From Phycisphaerae bacterium (lineage in GTDB: Bacteria > Planctomycetota > Phycisphaerae > UBA1845), in NCBI GenBank assembly GCA_021604825.1, contig BQJS01000025.1, positions 1-34,813 of the forward strand: a stretch of 34,813 nt of DNA, in the 5' to 3' direction. Both the position numbers and the translations under genes were made by a program. The notes under the pieces were generated by a model that worked only from the letters and a program-made list of their open reading frames with translations, did no database searches and had not been told where the DNA came from. Position 1 is the stretch's first letter. Each line of letters opens with the position of its first letter. Below, one piece after another: positions 16,370 to 24,232 of the stretch.

Positions 16370-16636
16370 TTATTGGCCAAAGACGCTCGGTATCAGGTAG
16401 GGCAAGATCACCAACGCCATCGCGACAAAGCTGATGACCTGCGCAACACGGGCACCGAGATGTCCCGTCGCGCCCGCAAGCGTTTTCGCGGAGAGGGACA
16501 ACGCAAACCAAACGCCACCAATCAACATGCCCGAACTGAGCAAGCTATAAGGGCCCCCTCAGCCGAAGGTGCAACGCATCGTCGCGCCGGCCACGGCAAC
16601 CAAGGACGAACCAATCGCAAGTAGGTTTTGCATCAT
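16370..16636 (-). pseudogene. Small membrane-protein gene interrupted by an in-frame TGA
   Basis: On the minus strand, a GGAG RBS is followed by two ATG codons (16636-16634, 16633-16631) and a 25-codon hydrophobic start (MMQNLLAIGSSLVAVAGATM, then RCTFG). TGA at 16561-16559 is codon 26. The same frame then continues for 62 codons to TAA (16372-16370) with clear membrane-protein character: GGPYSLLSSGMLIGGVWFAL, a Gly/Ala loop with GATGHLGARVAQ, and a helix VISFVAMALVILPYLIP. Both halves look like one three-helix protein of 87-88 residues. I recognise no family. Explanations are a nonsense mutation, a sequencing error, or UGA recoding; TGA is a normal stop elsewhere here (for example polX). A 5-bp hairpin with an AGUUC loop lies 17-31 bases after the TGA but is not diagnostic of selenocysteine insertion. 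An internal ATG could also start a shorter product. Confidence 0.55.
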
Positions 16637-16713
16637 CTGCTCCAGAGGGCGACGCCTTCTATGGTATTCAAGAACACGTTTCGAATATTTCAAGTAAATC
16701 CGCGGGGCCTGTT

Positions 16714-19065
16714 ATGGGTCACAATGGGGCGTACAATGTGCGTATGATCGGTCAACACGTCAATCCCCCGCCCTCGCGACTCGCGATCCTTGCCGGATTC
16801 GGTGTGCTTGTCATTGCAGTAACAGCTGCGCATTGGCCGGTGTTGTCGGCTGGGGCGCTTTCGCTGGATGATTCGGAGTTTCTGACGAACAACCGGTTGG
16901 TGCAGAGTCCCAGTTGGGCTTCGACGCAGACATTTCTGACCGAAGTGCTCGAACCGTCTACCGTGCGCGGATATTACCTGCCGCTTTCGATGATGTCGCT
17001 GATGGGCGATTATGCGATGGGGGGCCGGCCCGACAATCTCGCCCCGTTTCATCGAACCAGTCTGATACTTCATGTCATTAATTGTGTGCTATTGACGGTG
17101 CTATTGGGTTGGCTCTTCGGATGGAGCCTCCCCGTTTTCGCCGTTGGGCTGTTGTTTGGCCTGCATCCGCTCACCGTCGAACCGGTGGTTTGGGTGGGCG
17201 AACGGAAAACGCTGCTGGCTGCGTTTTTTGTTCTTCTCGCGATGCTTGCTTACGTGCGCCATACGAGGGTTGGTGGATGGCGATGGATGATGGCAGCAAC
17301 TTTGGCCTACACACTGGCGATGATGTCGAAACCAACGGCGGTGATGTTACCGCTGCTCTTGGTTCTGATGGACTGGTGGCCACTCGGGCGATTGACCAAG
17401 CGGTCGCTCGTGGAGAAAGTGCCACTCTTTGGCATTATGGTTCTGTTCTCGGTGATCGCGTTGATGTCGCATGACCGGACGGCCGGATTTCTCTCGGAAG
17501 AATCGCCGGTGTCGGTCAATCGCGTACTTCTGGCCTTGTATTTGTGCGGATTTTACGCATCGAAGATTCTTTGGCCGGTTGATCTAACGCCGATTTATGC
17601 AATGCCCAATCCACTTTCGATAACACATCCCCTCGTCATTCTTGGCATTGTGATTGTGGGCGGGTTCGGCCTGCTCATTTGGGCGACATCCAAACGTTCG
17701 CGGGCGATTGCGGGTGGTGTATTGTTCTTCGGATTGGCGCTGGCTCCGACGATGGGGGTGGTGCGTTACAGCTGGGTGACGGCGTCGGATAAGTACGTGT
17801 ATCTGCCAGCGTTTGGGTTGGCGATGCTCGCGGCTTGGGGACTGGCGTTGCTTTGGACAAAGCTCAATCGGCAGAGTCGCTTCGCCTTGATTGGCGTGAT
17901 TGCTGCTGTGTTGGGTTTGGAAGTTGCGGGCACGCGCGTGGCCGCCAGCCATTGGCGCGACACCGAATCGCACTTTCGATACCTCACCGTGAATGCTCCC
18001 GGGCATCCCATGGCCCATTACGGACTGGGGCAGTGTTTACACCGACAAGAGCGTTATGCGGAGGCCATTGAACAGTACGAGCAGGTGCTAAGCATTGCCC
18101 CGAACTACGCCGAAGTGCATCATGACCTGGCGGTGTGTTTGTTTGAGCAGGGGGCGGTTGATCGAGCAATCGAGCGGTATCGACGGGCGATTGAAATCAA
18201 ATCCGACGAGAGCGAGTTCCACCGATCGTTGGGAGTCGCGTTGGAGGCTGTTGGTGATTTGAGCGGGGCGATGAAATCGTTGAACCGTGCGATCGAACTT
18301 GACCCCGAAAACGCCCATGCCCATTCCGATTTGGCCAAAACTTTGTACGGACGCGGGGATTTGGCGGCTGCAATCAAGGGCTTTCGCAGCGCTCTGCAGC
18401 TCGATCCAAAATCCGTCATCGCTAGGAACGGTCTTGGGGTGGTGTTGGCAGATACTGGGGATATCGACGCTTCAATTGACGAATTTCTGACTTGTCTGCA
18501 GTCCGAACCAGCCAATGCAGAGGTTCACAACAGCTTGGCTAACTCCTACTTGAAGAAACGCGACTTTGAGAATGCCCTCACCCATTATCGCCGGGCTGTG
18601 GATGCGGATCCGAACTATGCGGTCGCCCATCACAACTTAGCCGTGCTGCTCGCGAGTTTGAAGCGCATGGATGAAGCGATTGAGCATCATCTGGAAGCAA
18701 TCCGATGCGAGCCGAACTATCTCGAAGCGCGGATGAACCTGGCCAACATCTTCGCGGGGCAGCAGCGTTTTAGAGAAGCGGAAGCGCAACTTCGTAAGGC
18801 GATCGAAAGTTACCCTGACGCGCCAGCCGCCTACAACAACCTGGCTACGATTCTGCGATGGCAGGATCGCATCGATGAGGCGGCGGATGTTTATGCCAAC
18901 GTCGTGCGCCTGATGCCCAACGATGCCGATGCGCAATACACCATGGGAAAGTTACATCTTCGATTGAAAGACCAAGACGCAGCCGTCAGATACTTTAAGA
19001 AAGCGTTGGAGATCAATCCTGAACACGAGCGAGCCCAAGCGGAATTGAATTCGCTTTCGGAATAA
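16714..19065 (+). CDS. TMTC-like multi-spanning membrane protein with C-terminal TPR repeats
   Basis: This protein has 783 residues from ATG 16714; ATG 16744 would remove the first 10 residues and is equally plausible, since neither has a strong RBS. Residues about 22-425 contain roughly 10-11 membrane helices. They carry motifs seen in bacterial TMTC/DUF1736-type proteins: SLDDSEFLTNN near the start of the first periplasmic loop, HPLTVEPVVWVGERKTLL (about 150-167), MMSKPTAVMLP and TASDKYVYLP. These proteins have a GT-C glycosyltransferase-like layout with an acidic motif in the first loop; the eukaryotic TMTCs are O-mannosyltransferases. From about 430 to the end there are about 10 consecutive 34-residue TPRs (for example AIEQYEQVLSIAPNYAEVH, AMKSLNRAIELDPENAHAH). 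Protein or surface glycosylation is a possible role. It appears monocistronic. Confidence 0.87.
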   Translation: MGHNGAYNVRMIGQHVNPPPSRLAILAGFGVLVIAVTAAHWPVLSAGALSLDDSEFLTNNRLVQSPSWASTQTFLTEVLEPSTVRGYYLPLSMMSLMGDYAMGGRPDNLAPFHRTSLILHVINCVLLTVLLGWLFGWSLPVFAVGLLFGLHPLTVEPVVWVGERKTLLAAFFVLLAMLAYVRHTRVGGWRWMMAATLAYTLAMMSKPTAVMLPLLLVLMDWWPLGRLTKRSLVEKVPLFGIMVLFSVIALMSHDRTAGFLSEESPVSVNRVLLALYLCGFYASKILWPVDLTPIYAMPNPLSITHPLVILGIVIVGGFGLLIWATSKRSRAIAGGVLFFGLALAPTMGVVRYSWVTASDKYVYLPAFGLAMLAAWGLALLWTKLNRQSRFALIGVIAAVLGLEVAGTRVAASHWRDTESHFRYLTVNAPGHPMAHYGLGQCLHRQERYAEAIEQYEQVLSIAPNYAEVHHDLAVCLFEQGAVDRAIERYRRAIEIKSDESEFHRSLGVALEAVGDLSGAMKSLNRAIELDPENAHAHSDLAKTLYGRGDLAAAIKGFRSALQLDPKSVIARNGLGVVLADTGDIDASIDEFLTCLQSEPANAEVHNSLANSYLKKRDFENALTHYRRAVDADPNYAVAHHNLAVLLASLKRMDEAIEHHLEAIRCEPNYLEARMNLANIFAGQQRFREAEAQLRKAIESYPDAPAAYNNLATILRWQDRIDEAADVYANVVRLMPNDADAQYTMGKLHLRLKDQDAAVRYFKKALEINPEHERAQAELNSLSE

Positions 19066-19200
19066 CCCTGGCACCGGCGTGGGCCCGCGCAATTCGAGTC
19101 ATTCTTGATTCAACTTGGATGTTGCAATTCACTCTGCTACGATCTCGTCGGGTCGCGTAACGTTCGGTTGAATACACACGCCATTGAAAGGGAATACGCC

Positions 19201-19821
19201 ATGACTAGAGGAACACTTCGATTGATGCTGGTCGCGCTGTTTGGTGTCGCCATGGGGGCTGGCTTGGTGACTTATGCCGACGATGATGATGACAGGAAGA
19301 AAGGTTACGACGCCTACAACGATCCGAAGATGGCTGCGATGATGAAGTATTCCAGCCCGGTTCCTGAACATGGCGTGTTGCGTCAGTTGGAAGGCGATTG
19401 GGATCAGCAGGTCAAGTGGCGGATGGGTCCAGAGAAACCGTGGGTGACATCGGAGAGCGAATGCGAAAACGAGATGATCTTGGGCGGGCGGTTTCTTCGC
19501 CAGGAAATCGAATCAGAAGACGACGGAATGAAATACAACGCCATCGCGTATCTTGGGTATGACAGCTATCACAGAAAATATGTTGGCACCTGGGTGGACA
19601 ATATGACGACCATGATCAACCGATCGGAGGGGAGTTATGACCCAGCAAGCAAGATGTTCACCTTTCATGGCGTCGTCCCGGATTTTGAAACAGGCAAGAA
19701 TCGGCATTTTCGCAGCACGCTGACGCTTCACCACAAAGATGCGATGACCGAGCAAATGTTTGAGCCCGATGCCCATGGCGTCGAATATTTGAGTTTGGAG
19801 ATTCACTACAAGCGCGACTAG
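19201..19821 (+). CDS. Secreted DUF1579-like protein
   Basis: With ATG 19201 (AAAGGGA upstream) the protein is 206 residues and opens with a clean signal peptide (MTRGTLRLMLVALFGVAMGA, cleavage near TYA about 31). The longer in-frame reading from 19105 adds a Cys-rich leader in front of the signal peptide and is rejected. After an acidic DDDDD stretch, the mature domain has the DUF1579 pattern: PEHGVLRQLEGDWD, ENEMILGGRFLRQEIE, YLGYDSYHRKYVGTWVDNMTT, and a repeated beta-strand layout ending EHYL/EIHYKRD-like. DUF1579 proteins adopt a lipocalin-like beta barrel; their role is unknown, and many are exported in Planctomycetota. It converges on a GNAT gene with 16 bp between stops. Confidence 0.8.
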   Translation: MTRGTLRLMLVALFGVAMGAGLVTYADDDDDRKKGYDAYNDPKMAAMMKYSSPVPEHGVLRQLEGDWDQQVKWRMGPEKPWVTSESECENEMILGGRFLRQEIESEDDGMKYNAIAYLGYDSYHRKYVGTWVDNMTTMINRSEGSYDPASKMFTFHGVVPDFETGKNRHFRSTLTLHHKDAMTEQMFEPDAHGVEYLSLEIHYKRD

Positions 19822-19837
19822 TGATTTTGGGGATTCG

Positions 19838-20398
19838 TCACTTTACGCTTGCCAGGTAGTGTTCACGGGTCACTCGATAGAGAACGTGGGGCATGTCGGC
19901 ATGAATGATGTCGCGCTCGTAGGTCATGTGCAGTTTTTCCATGACGCGGCGCGACGCTCTGTTGTCGGGCAGGGTGAATGCTACGACGTTCTCCATACTG
20001 AGTTGATTGAACGCTATTTCGGCGGATGCGGCTGCGATCTCGGTGGCTCGATTCTGGCCCCAGTGTGATGCCGGAATGGCGTAGGCGATTTCGATTTCCA
20101 ATTCGCCGTCCTGAATGAGTTTGCGGAGTCCGCCCCTGCCGGCGAACCTTCCGGTTTCCAAATCGAAAAAGCACCAGAGTCCGAATCCGTGTTCGTCCCA
20201 GTGTGCGACGTTCTGCTCGAAACCTTTGCGAATCTGGGTAACCGATTGTACGCCGCCGAGCGTAGCCATCACCTCGCGGTCTTGGTAGAGCGCGACCAAG
20301 TGCGCGAAGTGCGGCTCGGCGATACGCTCGGCCCGCATGCGTTTGGTGGTTAGGGTGTCGATCGATTGGGATGTCATTGTTGCATCCTGTTCGGCCAA
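19838..20398 (-). CDS. GNAT acetyltransferase, RimJ/RimL type
   Basis: This 186-residue protein has the RimJ/RimL subgroup layout: TKRMRAERI at the first strand (usual form T.RL.LR), YQDREVMATLGG (about 38-49), FGLWCFFDLETGRFAGRGGLRK (about 72-93), EIEIAYAIPASHWGQNRATEIAAA (about 100-123, with the Q-x-x-G/A acetyl-CoA loop) and LPDNRASRRVMEKLHM (about 143-158). These enzymes acetylate N-terminal or small-molecule amines; the substrate is not predictable. Two starts are possible, ATG 20398 and ATG 20377; the first seven residues are not conserved in kind, so the second may be real. The REPIN-like repeat begins immediately upstream. Confidence 0.88.
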   Translation of the reverse strand: MAEQDATMTSQSIDTLTTKRMRAERIAEPHFAHLVALYQDREVMATLGGVQSVTQIRKGFEQNVAHWDEHGFGLWCFFDLETGRFAGRGGLRKLIQDGELEIEIAYAIPASHWGQNRATEIAAASAEIAFNQLSMENVVAFTLPDNRASRRVMEKLHMTYERDIIHADMPHVLYRVTREHYLASVK

Positions 20399-20425
20399 GC
20401 ATCATGGTGGCTACGCCCCACCGTC

Positions 20426-20577
20426 GTCATTCCTGCGCACGCGGGAATCCAGAAGTGTGCGTTACCACTGCCGAAAAAAGCGATACCAACCGCGGAAGAT
20501 TCATCGTGACTACACGTGGTACAGAAAATTCTGGAGATTATCGTTCGATCTTGGATTCCCGCTTGCGCGGGAATGAC
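20426..20577. repeat. REPIN-like element: two inverted REP hairpins
   Basis: A 26-base arm at 20426-20451 and its inverse at 20552-20577 match at 24 of 26 positions. Each arm is itself a hairpin; in the right arm ATTCCCGC and GCGGGAAT pair perfectly around TTGC. About 100 bp separate the arms. This is the layout of a REPIN, a short non-autonomous repeat mobilised by RAYT transposases. The core GTCATTCCCGCG...GGGAATCC is common in bacterial REP families. It lies between a GNAT gene and the 3' end of top6A. Confidence 0.75.
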
Positions 20578-20624
20578 AGGGAGTTAGTATCCGTTCACTG
20601 CGCATCGGCCCACCCTACATTACA

Positions 20625-21797
20625 TTAGTCCAGCCATGACTTGGTTTGTTTCAGCCGCTGCGGTGTGTACTCTTCAGTGACGAAGGTCAGTTCCTTACTG
20701 CACAGCGCTTCGACTTCCATCTTGAAACCATTCTTGATCATTTGTTTGATTTCGCGCTGCCACGGTTTTTTTCCGGCGAACCATGGATAGTTGAGAATCT
20801 GCTTGGCCCGTTTGACATCGTTGGCGTCGAGTTCGATTTTGACATCGTCGGTCAGGTCGAAACGTTCGTAGTCGTAACTGGATACGCCGATGAAGCGGGC
20901 GTCGGGGACGGCCATCCTTGACGACTCGAACGCGAGGTTGATCGAACCCTGCTTGATGACCGAATAGATGTAGTATCCCCACGGGTCGTTATCGAGTAGG
21001 CACACGACGGGCAGCTTGAGTTCGTCGTGCATTCGATAAAGCATTCGCCGCACGCCGCGCGACGGCTGACCACCGCCGTGGGTGAGGATGCAGCGGTGTT
21101 TCTCCCAAAAACGATCTTCGACAAAGCGCCGCCAAACTGTGTCTTTTTCGACATGAAGGACGTACTTGGCTTTGCACTTTTTGAACTGGATGACGTTTGG
21201 TTCGACGATGCTGGGGATGGCGTACCCGCCGCTGCCGAGTTTGGTGGCGTCGATGGTGTCGCCGCTGTCGACAAACGTTAACTCGCCGATGAGTGCTCCC
21301 TTGCTGCCGGCGAAGACGTGCAATTCTTCGCGCAGGGCTTCGAGGGCGACTTCCAAATCTTCGATGACGGGATCTGATTCGTCCTGATTGTCGAAAGTTT
21401 TTTCTTTCGTGCCTTTGATGGTGTGCTTGGCCAAGTAGTAGATTTGTCGAATGCTGGCTGTCTTGTCGGCATCGACGAGGTCTTTGCATTTACTCGCGAC
21501 CAAGAGCGTCTGCATGAACCGCTTCGCTTGTCCGTAATTGAACAAGTTGCGTTGTTGACAACGATCACCCATTTCGATGTAGCGGGTCTTGGGGTTGAAG
21601 CTGACGTTACTGAGCGCTCGAATGGGGATGTCGATCGCGGGTTCACGCTTTCCGAAGGCATTATCCACCACGGAACCTGCCAACCCTTCCAACTTGTCTG
21701 TGGTCTTGACGCCTTTTGCGCCCCGCTTGGATCGTTTTTTGATCACGGTCTTGGGGGCTTTCTTGGTCGCGGTCTTCTTTGATTTTTTCTTGGCCAT
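20625..21797 (-). CDS. top6A: DNA topoisomerase VI subunit A (Spo11-like)
   Basis: This is the 390-residue catalytic subunit of a type IIB topoisomerase. The first about 35 residues are a Lys-rich tail (AKKKSKKTATKKAPK ...). The winged-helix/CAP domain (about 55-200) carries TASIRQIYYLAKHTI, where one of the tyrosines at 120-121 (most likely 121) should form the 5'-phosphotyrosine link to DNA. The Toprim domain has HVEKDTVWRRF (Glu217) and LLDNDPWGYYIYSVI (Asp269, Asp271), the Mg-binding residues shared with Spo11. The enzyme cuts both strands with a two-base stagger and passes a second duplex in an ATP-dependent step driven by subunit B. The gene starts 54 bp after the top6B stop, so the two form an operon. 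Topoisomerase VI is standard in archaea and sporadic in bacteria. Confidence 0.94.
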   Translation of the reverse strand: MAKKKSKKTATKKAPKTVIKKRSKRGAKGVKTTDKLEGLAGSVVDNAFGKREPAIDIPIRALSNVSFNPKTRYIEMGDRCQQRNLFNYGQAKRFMQTLLVASKCKDLVDADKTASIRQIYYLAKHTIKGTKEKTFDNQDESDPVIEDLEVALEALREELHVFAGSKGALIGELTFVDSGDTIDATKLGSGGYAIPSIVEPNVIQFKKCKAKYVLHVEKDTVWRRFVEDRFWEKHRCILTHGGGQPSRGVRRMLYRMHDELKLPVVCLLDNDPWGYYIYSVIKQGSINLAFESSRMAVPDARFIGVSSYDYERFDLTDDVKIELDANDVKRAKQILNYPWFAGKKPWQREIKQMIKNGFKMEVEALCSKELTFVTEEYTPQRLKQTKSWLD

Positions 21798-21851
21798 GGG
21801 TTGCGGTCGACTATCTGTTCCGGTGTGGGTCCGGTTGAGTTTGCTTTCGGG

Positions 21852-23864
21852 TTACTTTCGCTTCTTGGTTTTCTTGGCGGATGACTTTTTGCTTGTTTTC
21901 TTCTTCTTTGTCTTCTTCGGTTTGGCACGGGTAGCACGTTTCGGACCGGCGTTGGTTTCTGCTTCACCGGCGAATAATTCCAACTGTCCTGGTGGTGCCT
22001 GCTCGGATTCGTCCAGGACAATCGTGTTGTCCATCTCCGATTTTCCGTTCTTGCGTTTTGCGATGATCTTGCCGTGGTCGTCGAATTCCATGTCAGCCGC
22101 TTCGGTTGCGCGGACGGCTAAGTCGTGTAGTGCTTGGCGAAGATCTTCTTTGTTGCATTCGGTCATCGACCCGCAGGATTCGGCAATCTCGTGAATATAG
22201 CGGTGAAACACATCGCGGCGCTGGGCGAAGTGCGATCGTTTCTTCTTTCGGCGGATGTACGTGCCAAGACGCCGGCCACACTCGGATAATCCGAGTTTGA
22301 TTTCCTTGCGGATTTCATCGTAGTCAGCGATCGCTTCCTTCGATTCCGACGTGAAAGGCACCCATACGCTGGCCATGTGGATCAAGACGACAAATGGGGC
22401 TTGCGGCAATGACGATCGCGATTGCGACAGACCGTAGTTGTTCCATTTGGTATCGACGACACTTTTGAACGTGCAGCATGCGCCTTGCTGATAGAGCAGT
22501 GGGACCCGGTTGGCGAAACGAATCACGCGCGCCGTCTGTGGTTGCTTGGACTTGTCGTCACCGTTGCCATTGCTGTTTGAATCGAGCGAGCCGAGTTGAC
22601 CGCCGAAGGCCATACCGACTTCAATTTGAAACGGGTTGCCGCGATAGACCGACGGAGGACGCGTCGATGCTGTGTAGAATTCGGCTTTGATTCCCTTGAG
22701 CAAACCGTTGAGGATGGCCTCCGCACCAATCGGCGCGAGGCAGTTGGTGCTGGGCGCGCGAAGTTTGGTTTCTTGCAGGACGTTGTAGAGTTTTTCGACG
22801 TCGGTCGGTGCGACGCTTTGAAGCCAGGTACGTTGGGTCAGACCAGCTTTGGCGCAGACCTCTTTGGCGATCTTTGGACTAACGCGGGAGAACTCACTGT
22901 TTAGAAACGCCCCCAATTGTTTGGATCCCGTTTCCTTGAGCATCTTCATCAACACGCCGAGTTCAACGCCGTGCGGATGCGGTTTGATCTCTTCAGTTTG
23001 CTCGGGCAGTTCATCGACGTTGCGTAGAAATTCGATGACTTTCTTGTCTGGACCTTTGAAAACAATCGACGTGTGCGGATTGGCGATGGCCGTCAATTCA
23101 ATGTATTCGGCGACACTTTGGCGACCTTTGTTGAAGCTAGCCACCATTTCAATCTCGATTTCCGTCCCTTGATCCCAAGGCACTTCCACGGTTTTGTCCG
23201 CGATGATATCGGGTTTGTTCTTCTTGGTGTCGATCGCCAGTTTGTAGTGGTGGGCGGGCTTGCCCTTGCCGGTGCGGCTGATGATGCTCACCGGTTTTCC
23301 TGTGGTGATCAACCCATACATGCCAGCCGCACTGATGCCGATACCCTGTTGACCGCGCGACATTTTGAGGCGGTGGAATTTTGAACCGTATAGCAGCTTG
23401 CCGAAGATATTAGGGATCTGCGCTTTGACGATACCCGGTCCGTTGTCTCGACAGATCATACGGAAACGGTCTTCCGAGAGCTGTTTGATTTCCAAATAGA
23501 TTTCCGGAAAGACGCCGCCTTCTTCGCACGCATCGAGGGCGTTGTCGACGGCTTCCTTCACGCTGGTTAAGAGCGCTTTTCGTTTGTTGTCGAAACCGAG
23601 GAGATGGCGGTTGCGGGCGAAGAATTCGGAGATGGAAATCTCGCGCTGCTGCTTGGCCATGCTCTCCGCGGACGCGCTGGATGATCGACTTTTCTTCTTG
23701 CTCACCTTGCCTGCCTTGGTACGGGTTAACTTTTTGACGGCTGCGGAAATTGAAGTTTGCGGGTCGAGATTCGGAGTCGTTTTGGTTTTCGCCGGGCCTG
23801 TGATATCTGAGTCTAGGCACGCTCCGCCAGCCCGCTGATCTTCCATGATCCTGCTTGCCTCCAT
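21852..23864 (-). CDS. top6B: DNA topoisomerase VI subunit B (GHKL ATPase)
   Basis: This 670-residue ATPase subunit has the family opening AKQQREISISEFFARNRHLLG at about 70-90 (described in pieces). The GHKL motifs follow: EAVDNALDACEE (104-115), DNGPGI (140-145) and SRGQQGIG (169-176). An H2TH-like region follows, then the transducer domain, with RFANRVPLLYQQGAC near 460-475. ATP binding dimerises B and gates strand passage by A. Residues 1-68 form a basic extension absent from typical family members. The last about 45 residues are almost a Lys/Ser/Thr tail. The start is uncertain: ATG 23864, ATG 23846 (GGAGG 11 bases upstream) or ATG 23660 (exactly at the conserved start). It is first in the top6B-top6A operon, divergent from dnaA. 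Confidence 0.94.
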   Translation of the reverse strand: MEASRIMEDQRAGGACLDSDITGPAKTKTTPNLDPQTSISAAVKKLTRTKAGKVSKKKSRSSSASAESMAKQQREISISEFFARNRHLLGFDNKRKALLTSVKEAVDNALDACEEGGVFPEIYLEIKQLSEDRFRMICRDNGPGIVKAQIPNIFGKLLYGSKFHRLKMSRGQQGIGISAAGMYGLITTGKPVSIISRTGKGKPAHHYKLAIDTKKNKPDIIADKTVEVPWDQGTEIEIEMVASFNKGRQSVAEYIELTAIANPHTSIVFKGPDKKVIEFLRNVDELPEQTEEIKPHPHGVELGVLMKMLKETGSKQLGAFLNSEFSRVSPKIAKEVCAKAGLTQRTWLQSVAPTDVEKLYNVLQETKLRAPSTNCLAPIGAEAILNGLLKGIKAEFYTASTRPPSVYRGNPFQIEVGMAFGGQLGSLDSNSNGNGDDKSKQPQTARVIRFANRVPLLYQQGACCTFKSVVDTKWNNYGLSQSRSSLPQAPFVVLIHMASVWVPFTSESKEAIADYDEIRKEIKLGLSECGRRLGTYIRRKKKRSHFAQRRDVFHRYIHEIAESCGSMTECNKEDLRQALHDLAVRATEAADMEFDDHGKIIAKRKNGKSEMDNTIVLDESEQAPPGQLELFAGEAETNAGPKRATRAKPKKTKKKKTSKKSSAKKTKKRK

Positions 23865-24232
23865 GCCTCGAACGATTCGAATTGAATCGGTTTGAGGTGT
23901 TTTATTGAGGGGCTTATCCTAACGTGCTTGAAACAAAGAGAACAGGACGCCAACCGGTGCAAAAAAACGCGACCGTTGAGGACGATTCCAAGCCCGCAGA
24001 GTCGTAAGCAATTTGTGGATAAAAGCTTCGGGCGCGGCGCTCCGATCGTGTTTATTCGACACATTTCACACTGGTTTTTCCACACGGTTCGTGTAGAATA
24101 ACCGTTTGATCGCCAGCGCGGCCAAACATCCATAACTGTATAAATTACAAAGCTTTACGATCATCTTATTTTCGTACTCGAGCATCATAACGAGGCTGGG
24201 ACACTCGCCCGGTTCGTTTTCTGGATATTCGC
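23865..24232. other. Candidate oriC, left part (top6B-dnaA intergenic)
   Basis: This 368-bp gap between divergent genes contains one perfect DnaA box, TTATCCACA, on the minus strand (24014-24022). A one-mismatch box, TTTTCCACA, lies on the plus strand (24076-24084), and a weaker TTATCCTAA at 23914-23922. An AT-rich stretch suitable for unwinding lies at about 24123-24190. TAGAAT at 24094-24099 could be a dnaA -10 element beside the second box, which would suit DnaA autoregulation. The dnaA and top6B promoters must both lie here. The gene context (dnaA and dnaN adjacent) supports an origin. Confidence 0.68.

Noticed and set aside
16559..16561. Genome-wide reading of TGA as tryptophan
   Set aside because: polX and the FadF-like oxidoreductase end at TGA at the expected lengths, so TGA is a normal stop here.
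16334..16624. 96-codon ORF on the plus strand
   Set aside because: Its Arg/Gln/His-rich product is the antisense image of the hydrophobic minus-strand membrane-protein frame.
20337..20628. Short plus-strand ORFs of 79 and 85 codons
   Set aside because: They are produced by the REPIN-like repeat and its surroundings and have no domain.
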